From Jaapia argillacea MUCL 33604 (lineage: Eukaryota; Basidiomycota; Agaricomycetes; Jaapiales; Jaapiaceae): a stretch of 52,444 nucleotides of DNA. Below, piece by piece: positions 25,056-35,519 of the stretch. The DNA lies in contig KL197795.1 in NCBI GenBank assembly GCA_000697665.1, positions 1 to 52,444 of the forward strand, read 5' to 3'. The position numbers were made by a program, and so were the translations under genes. The first letter of the stretch is position 1, and every line of letters begins with the position of its first letter. The notes below the pieces were generated by a model that worked only from the letters and a program-made list of their open reading frames with translations, searched no databases and was not told where the DNA came from.

Positions 25056-25454
25056 ATGAAACACTCACTAGCCCTCGCCACCATCGCCACCACCGTTCTC
25101 CTACTCTCTGGAACGTCGCTGGCACAATGTTATGCATGCACCAGTTGATTATGGCCAGACATATCCCCAAAAGCTATCTAGTAGTCAATGGTACAACGAG
25201 TACGAAAGGGATGACTTGATATGCGAATACCCATATGCAGGCTACCCCGGGCAATACTATGCTTGCTCGTACAATTGCCTCGTCAGTAAATTTCGCCACT
25301 GATAGAGACGTTACTAATCAAATCAATAATCCACCAACAGGACGGACTGTGGGCAGGCGGAAAGACTTCACAAGGGTGTCCCCAACAGGCGGACCCGGTA
25401 TCTTGCCCAGATCCAACGGCAGTCTGTCTCACACCAGCACAGACGGGGGAGTGA
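25056..25454 (+). pseudogene. Secreted eight-cysteine protein, copy 2 (type I), frame-broken
   Basis: The ATG at 25056 and a normal signal peptide (ending SLAQ) are followed by CYAC. Compared with its duplicate at 29640, two bases are then missing, so the frame reaches a TGA at 25146-25148. Beyond the lesion the family sequence continues in another frame: QWYNEYERDDLICEYPYAGY, the cysteines, an intron to about 25340, and a terminal exon ending CLTPAQTGE with TGA at 25452-25454. The rest of the gene is well preserved, so the break may be recent. Confidence 0.8.
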
Positions 25455-25940
25455 GTTGTAGAGATACGTATGACCAGGTTACCGTATGGGAGGATGATGC
25501 TGAAACTATCGTGAGGGAAGGAGACTAAGATGACCATGTAGCCACGCCTATGTAACCAGGCCGGTAGCAACTACCTAGGGCGGGAGGTGACGAAATGTCA
25601 ACCACAATCCGCAATCCATGCTGGATAAAAATAGATAACACACCAAGAGTGAATCCGCTGAGATTGCAAACTTCACGAAATCCGGACTGAAGTAGAACAT
25701 CCTTCCACCAAAACAATCTCCTGTCCCCATCCTAAGCTGGGCCATCCCATGGATTCCATTGGAGATCTATGCAGGCAAACACTCCAACATACTTGCGAGA
25801 AATCGGGTTGTCGTCCACCATGCCTGAGCTCCGAGATGTAATAGCCAACTCTGGATAGGACAACGCTCTCAGAAGAACAGAACCTTCGGAAGGATCTGAG
25901 TATTGAGTTGACAGCTGACAGCCCCTGAAAATCACGAGGG
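25455..25940. other. Spacer between copies 2 and 3
   Basis: Matches 30031-30499 in block B. Short frames only, no gene seen. Confidence 0.4.
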
Positions 25941-25975
25941 AGGATTACACACCTGTGAGAGATGACGCCGTAAAG
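25941..25975 (+). promoter_or_regulatory. Upstream element, copy 3
   Basis: GGATTACACACCTGTGAGAG followed by ATGACGCCGTAAAG, 209 bp before the ATG at 26150. A TATTTAAG box at about 26092 lies roughly 58 bp before the ATG, in TATA position. Confidence 0.7.
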
Positions 25976-26149
25976 GAATGAAGCCGTTTGAGCTCAGTGG
26001 TCTGGCAGCAACTAAACAAAGCCTCGACAATGATGATGAAAACCTCCCACAACCGTACGCTGATGGGAGGCGTACTCAAATCAGTAATCACTATTTAAGT
26101 AAGGCACCGCAGATAATCGAGTGCTCACCAAATTGAACCACCCCACACA

Positions 26150-26561
26150 ATGAAGTACTCTCTCACTCTTACCACCCTCGTCTCCACCATCCTCCTCCTC
26201 TCCGGGACATCACAAGCACAATGCTTCGCGTGTCCGCCAATTGATTACGGTCAAACGGACCCCCAGCCCTTGTACAGCACCGAATGGTACAACGAATTCG
26301 GAAGAGATGATTTGATTTGTGGATATCCAGTAGCGGGTTACCCTGGACAGTATTATTACTGCTCGTACAATTGCATCGTAAGTAATATTCACGAGGGACT
26401 GAGACGTTAACTAACGATTCCTGACCACCCTCCTTTTCTTCAAACAGAGCGGAGATTGGGCTGGAGGAAAGGGTGCAGGAGGGGAGTGTCTCCTCAATGC
26501 GGACCCTGTATCTTGCTCGGATCCAACGGCCATCTGTCTCACGCCAGCACAGATTGGATAG
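26150..26561 (+). CDS. Secreted eight-cysteine protein, copy 3 (type II)
   Basis: Exons 26150-26377 and 26448-26561 (70-nt intron) give 113 aa. The signal peptide (about residues 1-24) ends TSQAQ. The mature part begins CFACPPIDYGQTDPQPLYS and keeps TEWYNEFGRDDLIC and GYPGQYYYCSYNC. The second exon reads GDWAGGKGAGGEC and ends CLTPAQIG. All eight cysteines of copy 1 are conserved. The second exon differs from type I in its Gly-rich GAGGEC segment (type I has TSQGC), so types I and II are distinct subfamilies. It is intact, with a clear TATA-like box and the shared upstream element. Function unknown; extracellular by signal peptide. Confidence 0.87.
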
Positions 26562-28540
26562 TGAGCGGTAGAGAAAGTCAAGCGATGAAAGGCAGGCGAC
26601 CAGGTTTGGAGGATACTATATAAATGTGTCTGAGAGGAAGGAGGAATAGGATGAGCACGTATACAAGTGGAATGACGCTGAAAAAGAGAGTTGTCTCACT
26701 AAACAAGACATTTTGACGTTAATCTGACGCGACGCCAAGAATTCTTCCTCCCGGTAACCAAGGTCAGTCGACCGCGGCAAGTTTGGATACACTTCGATAG
26801 CCAATGGAGGCGAGCTGGTTGGGTTGGTGCACCTGCCTGGACTTCAACAGGACTATGATGATGGGGGTGTGCGGTACCAAGGAGAGCTGAAATAAACCCC
26901 AAGCGACACGAGGAGGTGGTGAAGATAAGAAACGAAAAGGCGATCCAGAAATCATGGCGCACCTCGATCCCATCAACCTCTCCGTTCAAGCCTGATCTCA
27001 ACCATGATGTCATTGCCGCCGCTTACAGAGTACACATCCAACTTGAGGATGCTCGTTCTTGCACAAAGATGGGAGACTCGATGCAGCGCCACGACCGTAC
27101 ACGATCGGGGTGATCTGTCTCCAGTAGTGTGCTGGTGCGATGCAATATGAAAGCTCGAGGGGTGTGGGAGTGGAGCGACGAACCGCGCTCGTCTCATAAG
27201 GGATTTGGTGTGATGACCTGAATGCTCGTCTGATTCTATATCGTACGATGCTCATATCAGGTAGGGTCGTTGATAGGGACGGCAGGTATGGCGTACTGGG
27301 ATGTTGAAAACTCGGGGTCAACTTCGTCTCCCCAAGCGCGCGGTCGTTTCGCGTCAGACTACTGCCGGACGTTCCTATCGCCCTCCCTCGAGTTATGGAA
27401 GATGGTCTACGCAGAAGACCGTAACCCGCGAAATAGGGAATCGATGAAAAGGGTAATTAGGTGATGGCACCATCCAGATTTGGCTTCGACTAACCTCAAG
27501 TCCCATCCCCTAACAACCGTGGCGCTTCACCCACCATCGACCTGTCACCAAACACCTCGCATCCCGTCCCCAGAGACCTCCTCTCCATCCTGCACCATTC
27601 TCATGCATCCTCCGGCGATCCATCCTCAACCAAGCTCTCTTTCAGTCCACTGACGGCGACCAGTCATCCTCCGCTGACCGAGCTTCCTATCCACTGACCA
27701 GATCCATCCTCTTCAAACTTCACGCATCCTCGCACCAAGCTGATACTTGATCCTCACCGACCATGCATCACGCCTCGTCCATCCTCCGCCGACCACTTTA
27801 ACTTCCACCAACCACATTCATCATCCATCGACTTTAGACTCCAAACAACCCCACGCCTCATCCCTACCACATCTAAGTGTCATATACGAGCTGAAAGAGA
27901 GATGGGTTAACGATCGTATCTGAGAAGAAAGGATGGTAACACAAGGGGTGGAGTAACTTACTACAGCAACTCTTTGCATGGAACATCGACAAGATTGTGG
28001 AACACCGTCCGCCAGCTAGTCCCTCGATAGTGGGGGATTATGCCAACCCTAACCAGATCGATCAGAGCCTAGATGAGAGGTGAGGACATGTGGAAGTGAC
28101 CCACGATGGCATAGACTTTGGACTTCTCTGGCCAAAGTATTATTCATCGTCACTTTCCATCTTCTACCAAATCACGACTACCCCTCTACCGGCGGCATAT
28201 CATCGACATCCCGAGCCTCGAACTACCTAGTTTCAGCGACGTCGGTCATCCTTTGTGCCAAGAGCAGGGCTGCTATGCGGAGTGAAATAGCTGGTGGGCG
28301 TGACGTAGGCATGGCGAGTGATGCCAGAAGATTCAGAACTGGACGTGTGGGGAAATTCACGCGACAGGCCCGCGCATCTTCTCGGAAACAGGTCGGGAAT
28401 GGGACCATGGCGTGGCTAGGGACAAGAGTGAAAGGGGAGTTGGGTTGTAACATGTAGGGAGTGACCGAGAAGCGCCAACCACACGAACTTCGTGGCGACG
28501 GCAAAATGGTTGCGCTTGTTGTTGTAGACAATGTCAAAAG
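26562..28540. other. Non-coding part of block A
   Basis: Minus-strand frames near 26699-27321 have a counterpart at 31442-31948 in block B. Frame and length are not conserved, so I do not call a gene. At 27540-27830 the motif CATCCTC(CG) recurs many times in a pyrimidine-rich tract. Confidence 0.4.
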
Positions 28541-28659
28541 TCAAAGCAATCGATAAAAAGAAAATTATGGATAAATTGACATATTAGTCGTTTTATTTAT
28601 TTCTGGGATCGTATTTCTAGTTTCTCGACTTTCGGTAAGCAAACCGTTGCCGCTGTCTA

Positions 28660-28695
28660 CACTGGCTGACGCCGACACAGATAGGAGAGTGAGTC
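28660..28695 (+). pseudogene. 3' relic of a type I secreted-protein gene
   Basis: A short stretch resembling the end of copy 1 (CTGACGCC...ACACAGATAG, then GAGTGAGTCGTGGAGGCAG) with no upstream exons. The following 200 bp also match the region after copy 1. It marks the broken left end of block B. Confidence 0.6.
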
Positions 28696-29474
28696 GTGGA
28701 GGCAGTTAAGAGCTTAGATACGGATGGCCAGGTTAGAGGATAACTTATGCCAAAGTCTGTTCAATGGGAGGAAGGAGGAAACGGATGAGCACGTATATAT
28801 GTAGAAGAATGCGGAAAAGAGAGAGTTGACTCATCGACCAGACTACAGTAGTAGGCTCATCCTGGTTCAGAGTGTTTCGGCGTTTTCGAGTCCATGGATC
28901 AAAACTCAACCGAATCACGGCTGAGAGCCATATGGCCTCGGGATGAATATTCGACGGGCACGCGGTCGAGGACGCAGACAGATCCACGACCATATACTCA
29001 CTAGAGGCCGAATTAGATCAAATGGAGTCAGTAATGAAGGGATGGGATATTGAAGCCATACGAACAATGGACCGATGACCTGATGCAGCATACGACCCAC
29101 ATTACCGCTTCTTACCGCCGCCAAATACACGCAGCCTGAGTCCATCAATTCCCGTCCTCAAAACAATCCCATTAGAAGCCTCGAGTCTGCAACTACGTCG
29201 CCTCCGCGACATCCGACTCCAGTTACTCTCACTAAAGCTTGTGCTCGAACCACCGTTGGGAGCCCATCAACGGAATTCGAGGACTTTCCGTTAATTCCAA
29301 ACGGACGAACAGTCTCATGTTTCAACACTGAATCAACTTCTTGCGGTCATCTAGGTTCCTGAGAAGCCCAACGGGTATTATTAGGTCTTTAATAGAGTAA
29401 CACACGCGGAACGATAGGACCTTTGAAGGGATCTGCATTGAGTTGATAGCTACCGGTCCATGGGGGTCGCAGAT

Positions 29475-29509
29475 AGGATTACACACCTGTGAGAGATGAC
29501 GCCGTAAAG
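29475..29509 (+). promoter_or_regulatory. Upstream element, copy 4
   Basis: GGATTACACACCTGTGAGAG followed by ATGACGCCGTAAAG, 165 bp before the ATG at 29640. A TTTAAG box lies near 29600. Confidence 0.65.
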
Positions 29510-29639
29510 GAAGCAGTCATCCTAGTGACAATCAAAAGAAACCCAGACGACGACAGACCTCTCACTGATGGGAAGGGGAGCTGAATCTAGTGAACGACAT
29601 TTAAGCACTTCACCAGACCGTGAAACAACCATCGAAGCC

Positions 29640-30030
29640 ATGAAACACTCACTAGCCCTCGCCACCCTCGCCAACACCATTCTCTTACTCTCTGGGAGGT
29701 CGCTGGCGCAATGTTATGCATGCCCGCCAGTTGATTACAGCCAGAAATAACCCCAAAACATATCCAGTAGTCAATGGTGCAACGAGTACGAAAGGGATGA
29801 CTTGATATGCGAGTACCCATACGCAGGCTACCCCGGGCAATACTATGCCTGCTCGTACAATTGCCCCGTCGCCACTGACAGGGACATCACTAATCAAATC
29901 AATAATCCACCAGCAGGATGGACTGTGGCCAGGTGGAAAGACTTCACAAGGGTGTCCCCAACAGGCAGAACCGGTATCTTGCTCAGATCCAACGGCAGGC
30001 TGTCTTACGCTAGCACAGACTGGGGAGTGA
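29640..30030 (+). pseudogene. Secreted eight-cysteine protein, copy 4 (type I), nonsense
   Basis: The ATG, signal peptide and CYACPPVDYSQK read normally, then a TAA occurs at 29748-29750 where copy 2 reads ACATAT. Downstream, the conserved Tyr/Cys motifs (DLICEYPYAGYPGQYYACSY) and the second exon (GGKTSQGCPQQAEPVSC) remain readable to a TGA at 30028-30030. The lesion is different from the one in copy 2, so the two type I duplicates were inactivated independently. Confidence 0.8.
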
Positions 30031-30499
30031 GCCGTAGAAATGCGTATGATCAGTTTGCCGGATGTGAGGATGATGCTGAAACTATCTGAGGGAAGGAGAG
30101 AGAACGATGACTATGTAGCCACGCCGGTAGCAACTACCTAGCGGTGGGAGGTGATGAAATGTCAACGATAATCTGCAATTCATCTAGATAAAAATAGATA
30201 GCACACCAAGAGTGACCCCGCTGAACTTCGCGAAAATCTCGACTGAAGTGAAATGGTCTTCTACCAAAGCAAGCCGCTCGTCCCCTTCATAAGTTGGGAT
30301 AGCATCCCATGGAATACATTAGAGATCTACGCAGTCAAACACTCCAACATCTTTGCGAGAAATCAGATTTTCGTTCGCGGGGCCGGAGCTCCGAGGTATA
30401 ATAGCAAAGTCCGGGTAGGACGACGTTCTCGGAAGAACAGAACCTTCGGAAGGATTTGACTATTGAGTTGACACTGTCAGCCCCTGAAAAGCACAAGGA

Positions 30500-30534
30500 A
30501 GGATTACACACCTGTGAGAGATGACGCCGTAAAG
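30500..30534 (+). promoter_or_regulatory. Upstream element, copy 5
   Basis: GGATTACACACCTGTGAGAG followed by ATGACGCCGTAAAG, 213 bp before the ATG at 30713. A TATTTAAG box at about 30655 sits in TATA position. Confidence 0.7.
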
Positions 30535-30712
30535 GTATGAAGCCGTTTGAGCTCAGTGGTCTGGCTGGCGGCAACCAAACAGAGCCTTGACGATGATGAA
30601 GAAAACCTCCCACAACCATACGCTGATGGGAGACATAATCAAATCGGCAAACGATATTTAAGCAAGGCACCGCAGATAATCTAGCGCTCACCAAGTTGAA
30701 CCACTCGACACA

Positions 30713-31136
30713 ATGAAGTACTCCCTCGCTCTTACCACCCTCGTCTCCACCATCCTCCTTGTCTCCAGGACAACGCGAGCACAATGCTTCGCATGCCCGC
30801 CAATCGATTACGGTCAAACCGACCCCCAACCTTTATACAGCAGCGAATGGTACGACACATATCCAGATAATGATTTGATTTGCGGGTATCCTGTAGCGGG
30901 CTACCCAGGAGAGTACTATTACTGCTCGTACAGTTGCACCGTAAGTAGTCTTCCACGACAGACTTGAGACGGTTACTAACCATTACTGACCCCCCCCCCC
31001 CTTCCTTTTCTCAAAACAGAGCGGAAAATGGGCTGGAGGAAAGGGTGCAGGGGGGGAGTGTCTCGGCACCGCAGACCCTGTATCTTGCTCGGATCCAACA
31101 GCCATCTGTCTCACGCCAGCAGAGATGGGACAGTGA
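30713..31136 (+). CDS. Secreted eight-cysteine protein, copy 5 (type II)
   Basis: Exons 30713-30940 and 31020-31136 (79-nt intron) give 114 aa. The signal peptide ends TTRAQ. The mature part keeps CFACPPIDYGQTDPQPLYS, then SEWYDTYPDNDLIC where copy 3 has NEFGRDD, and GYPGEYYYCSYSC. Exon 2 is GKWAGGKGAGGEC ... CLTPAEMGQ. All eight cysteines are present. Amino-acid changes from copy 3 cluster in the DTYPDN segment, while signal peptide and cysteines are constant. The intron carries 12 consecutive C residues (30990-31001) upstream of its acceptor. Intact, with both upstream element and TATA-like box. Function unknown. Confidence 0.87.
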
Positions 31137-34037
31137 GCCGTCGAGACAGCTACGAGATGAGAGATGAATGACTAGGATTGGAGGATACTGGTCAAATGCG
31201 TTGGGAAAGGAGGAAAACCATGAGCACGTATACATGTAGAAGGACGAGAAAACCGAGAGTTATCTCATGAAATTTTGACGGAGGCATGACGCAACGCCGC
31301 GACTTCTCAACCAACACGTATCCGTCGACAGCGGCGATACCGAGCCGTTTATAGGAATAGACTTCAACAGCGAGTGGAGGCATGCTGTATGGTTCGGTAG
31401 CCCCGCCTGGACTTGAAGAAGACTTTGATGAAGTGGTTATTTCAAGTGGGTGGGACCAAGGCGAGCTGAAATAAACTTCGAGCAAGAACGGCGATCCCAG
31501 TGAGGGGAGGTGGCGAAGGTAGGGCGCGGGAAGACAATCCATAAATTATGGAGGCACACCTCGATCCCCTTATCTCCACCAAACCTCTCCCTTCAAGCAT
31601 GGTGTCATGCATGCCGCCCAGGTGCCAACTGACGTCAAATCCAACTCGAAGAGGCTCGTTCTTGCTCGGAGACGGGAGCGTCGATGCGCTAGCACCACTA
31701 TTGTACTCGATTGGAAGCGATCTATCCCAGTCGTGAGGTGATAAGATGCGATATGGAAACTTGAGGGGTGGGGGCGTGGAACGACGAACGACGCTTGTTG
31801 CAAGAGGGGTTGTGTGGGAAGACCTCGATTTAGGTTGTGTGCTATATTGTACGATGCTCCTATCAGGTCTGGTTAGAGGCAGGGACAGCGGATATAACTT
31901 ACTGGAATGTTGAAAACTCGGGGTCAACCCGTGAAACAGCTGCCGCACGTTCTTATCGTCCTCCCTCTACCACGTCAACGGGGTTATGTAAGATCGTCTA
32001 TGCAAAAGTCCGTATCTCCCAGCTAGATCTCCAGCGGGGGTTATTCGACCGACTCTTCTCTTATCCCATGATCTCCTCCCAATAACAGCGTCTGTACCAC
32101 GATCTCCTCCAAGGTGTTGGGGATGAACTCGAACAGATGCTGACTGCGGAGGGAATGATTGGTTGTGAAAACGTGAAGCGATACGATGCACTAAACTGCA
32201 TACCTGCGAACACCCGCGAGAGCAATTCATACCATCCAATTTCCGATCAGAAAGCAAGACATCCATACTACTTCCCCCAACGACACTCCCTCTCCATCGC
32301 CAATCCTCAGTGGCGATGCGGCACTACCATCTGGATTGCCGATGATACGGACCGAAAACGAAAGACTGGAAGCTGGAGTTCGCGGCTATGCATAATCCGG
32401 AGTCAGGGATGACGGTGAGGAGGGGCAGTGAAGCGACCGGGCTAATGCACCTGATGACAACGCCACACCCCACTATACCATATCAGTATGGGTAGTGAGG
32501 AGACGAGATAAGTGGATCCCCGATACTGTACGGGTGACGGATGTCGTACGAAGGCAGAGTTTGATGCCGATGATAAAGAGCGAGAATGTCTTTGAGAAGA
32601 ATGGCACGAACGCGTTGAGTCTGATACCAATGCGGGGTTGATGTCGAGAAGTCGAGAGGAGGTATCCTGTGGAGGGTCGACGTGGATCGTCGACTTCCGA
32701 GTTGTGGTCGAAAGGAAAGGGAAGAAAGAATTTGTACAAGTAGATTGATGATTGGAGTTAGAAGCCGGCAGATGGATCCAATGGAATGATATTTGACGTC
32801 CATGTCTTGGAACGATATCGAGAGGAGTCACCTTGCAGCATCGTGGGGTTGCTTGTCCGTAGCATTCGGTTCCTCCACTCGGCCCGTCCCCGATCAACTC
32901 ACGCAATCGCCACCCATCTCCCACTCCATCTAGTCTCTTTCCATTCTCCCATAAACACGTATCTCATCCTCTACCAACCGCGATACTTCATCTGTCATCA
33001 ACCTCAACACTTCATCGATTCACCCTCCGCTAGCTGAGCTTCCCGTATTCCGCCGACGAGATTTAACCTCCACACATCACACATCCTCGCAACAACTTGA
33101 GACTTGAAGCTCCATCGACCATGCATCGTGCCTCGTCCATCCTCCGCCGGCCATGTTTATCTCGCACTGATCGCAATGACCACCTATCCACTTTAGACTC
33201 CAAAAGAACGAACGCCTCATCCCTTGTCAAGAGCATAACGTATCGGGGCTGGTATATGGAGTGGAATAGCCGGTGGGCGTGAAGTGGCAATGGCAAGTGA
33301 AGCCAGACTGCCACGTTCGCCAGAGAGGTCAGGAATGGGGCGGTGGCGTGGCCACGTCACATGAGTGACCCTAACCCACTCACTACTCCCCATTCTGCAT
33401 CTTCTGCATTCGAGAAATCCGAATCTCAAAGCTCTTCATTCAGTGTCGATGGGTTCCATAATCCATGGCGAAAGATTTCGCGGAGGAGATGAAGCTCGGC
33501 AGACCCTGCAATAGCCGCCCAATCCACGACTCCCGCGACACGACTTTAGTTGACGAAACACACGATCTCGCCTGGCAGACCGTACACATATGCACCTACT
33601 AACCCGTAGGCGCCCACACCCATCAGCGACGTTAACCTTGCTAACAATAATGAATCATTTGCCGCTCCCATCCTAGGCGCTTGCTGTGGAGCCTTGTGGC
33701 GCCTTCGTATAGCATACGGTCCGACTCCCGTGAACAACGTCCGTTCAACGCATGTTTTACGTGATGCTTCCTTACGAGCGTTTGGCAATGAATGCTGATG
33801 AGTGCCACGCTTTCGAGGTTGTTGTTACTCATTTACCTCCAAGGTGTGTTTTGGTGCGTATGTTTACCTTTCTTCTAGAAAAGCAGGCTTTCGGAAGTTT
33901 TCTTATACAATGTCTTTGCAGAACGCTAGAGAGAATGGTGCATGTGGTACGATGATGTTCACCTCTCCCCGCCCTCTTCGCCCAATCCCTAGGTTTGAGA
34001 ATACTCCGCATTCGGCGTCCGTAATTCACCATCTGCT
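31137..34037. other. Rest of block B and flank, no confident gene
   Basis: Open frames on both strands (for example minus 31442-31948 and minus 32442-32924) lack motifs, and the block A equivalents do not keep the frame. 33400-34037 shows only short frames. Confidence 0.35.
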
Positions 34038-35330
34038 CGTTAGCGCCTTTCGCCGGTATCGTATCAACTCGAGCGGGGATTTTTCATTTCTCAAAGCCCG
34101 AGCGCCCATATCTGTGATACTATTGGTCGCTCCTTTTAGAAAAGGCGTCAATGATATTCTAAGGCCTTCGAGTCGCGTACGTCCAACCACTTGCCCTTGC
34201 CTAAATTTTCTAATGGCCGTCAACATTGTCATTCACAGGCTGATTCCTGACCCTCCCTTAGGTCATAAACGATCACCGTTGTCACCCCTCGAACGCGCCT
34301 TTCCAGCCTCCTCGGCCCCCTTTCAGGCTCAAGAACACCGCACCTTTAGCAGCTGCATCACCCGTGTTATCGTTAGCGCCTTTACATCATACCCGTGCAA
34401 ATTCAAACGGGGACTTCCATTATTCAAAGCTGGAACGCCCATAGCTGCGATGCTGATGGGCGCTTATATTAGAAAAGACGCTAGTGATGATACGTGAACT
34501 CGCGTGCGTCTTATCTGATCCTCAATGCTACCATCCATATGCCCATTCCTGACTCTCCATAGGGACACAACGATCACCGTTGTCTAACCGCCGAACACAC
34601 AATGCTCACACCTTTCCACCCTCCTCGACCAAACAGAATCTACTTTCAGGATTATTGCTGCGCCTTTAGTAGCTACGTCACCGTCTTATCGTTAGCACCT
34701 TCCGATCATACACGTGTAAACTCGAGCAGAGGTTCCCAACATTCAAGGCCTGAGCGCCCATGGCTACCTACTATTGGGCCCTTTTGAAATAGGCGCCAAT
34801 GTCATTTTGACGCCTTCGAGTCGCGTGCGTAGCGTCTAACCTCTCATTCATGCCTAAATAATCGTCAGTACTGTCATCCACAGACCCATTCCTGACTCTC
34901 CGTTGAAACACAACGATCACTTTTGTCTAAACATCGAAGACACGATGATCACACCTTGAAATTACCGCTCCTTTAACAGCTACATCACCCATCTTATCGT
35001 TAGCGCCTTCACATCGTACACGTGTAAACTCAAGCGGACGTTTTCAATATTCAAAGCCGGTACGCCCATAGTTGCGATGGTATTAGATGCTACCTTTGGA
35101 AAAGGCGCCAGTGATAATAGTTGAAGGCCATCGAGTCGCTTGAGTTTAATCTAGCCTCTCTTCATGTCCAAGTTTTGTAGTGACCGTTGCAATTGCCACC
35201 CACAAACCTGTCCCTAACTCTCCTTTGGCACTTCAGTGAATACACAGGTATCGGAAACTCGGCTTCCAGTATCGATGCCACAGATACTATTGATGGACGA
35301 CATAGACCCTCGCACGCCCACCCCTCAAGG
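34038..35330 (+). repeat. Diverged tandem repeat, about 310-335 bp unit, four copies
   Basis: Units can be anchored on CGTTAGCGCC (or CGTTAGCACC) at 34038, 34371, 34690 and 34998, giving spacings of 333, 319 and 308 bp. Each is followed by a region reading AACTCGAGCGG, then GCCCATA..., then AAAAGGCGCCA and CCTTCGAGTCGC. The copies are clearly related but well diverged with indels. The long plus frame across the first two units (33802-34497) is an accident of the repeat. Confidence 0.75.
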
Positions 35331-35519
35331 TAACGTCTCGTACATCCTACCAAGTCTCTGAAGCTCCATTTTCGGTATCGATAATATCGATGGACAATAT
35401 GGGCGCTCCGTGTACCACATCCTCGCGTTTTTAACCGAAGCAAAGCGGCGCTTATCGCCTCACAAATCAAGTCATCAAGCTACACACACGTTACGCCCCG
35501 TTTGCCTCATTGTTTGATC

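Larger units (their letters stand above)
24060..28500. repeat. Segmental duplication, block A
   Basis: From the 3' end of copy 1, this block aligns by eye with block B (about 28660-33400). The order matches throughout: copy-1 tail, degenerate stretch, type I gene, spacer, type II gene, minus-strand-open stretch, CATCCTC-rich stretch, and a tail near 28260-28440. The stretch 24240-24890 holds open frames in A. Their counterparts in B (28840-29450) have stops and indels, so they look like remnants rather than genes. Edges are approximate and the copies contain indels. Confidence 0.7.
28660..33400. repeat. Segmental duplication, block B
   Basis: Counterpart of block A in the same orientation. 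It starts with a relic of the 3' end of copy 1 and carries copies 4 and 5. An A/T-rich spacer of about 100 bp (28550-28620) separates the two blocks. Similarity is obvious by eye over most of the length but broken by indels. The end is placed where similarity to about 28440 fades. Confidence 0.7.

Noticed and set aside
31442-31948. 168-codon minus-strand frame
   Set aside because: The block A counterpart (27010-27321 and around) does not keep the frame; no motif.
33802-34497. 231-codon plus-strand frame
   Set aside because: Runs across two tandem repeat units and is not kept in the others.
34038-35330. CRISPR-like array
   Set aside because: Units are over 300 bp and diverged, with no short repeats or spacers; the genome is eukaryotic.
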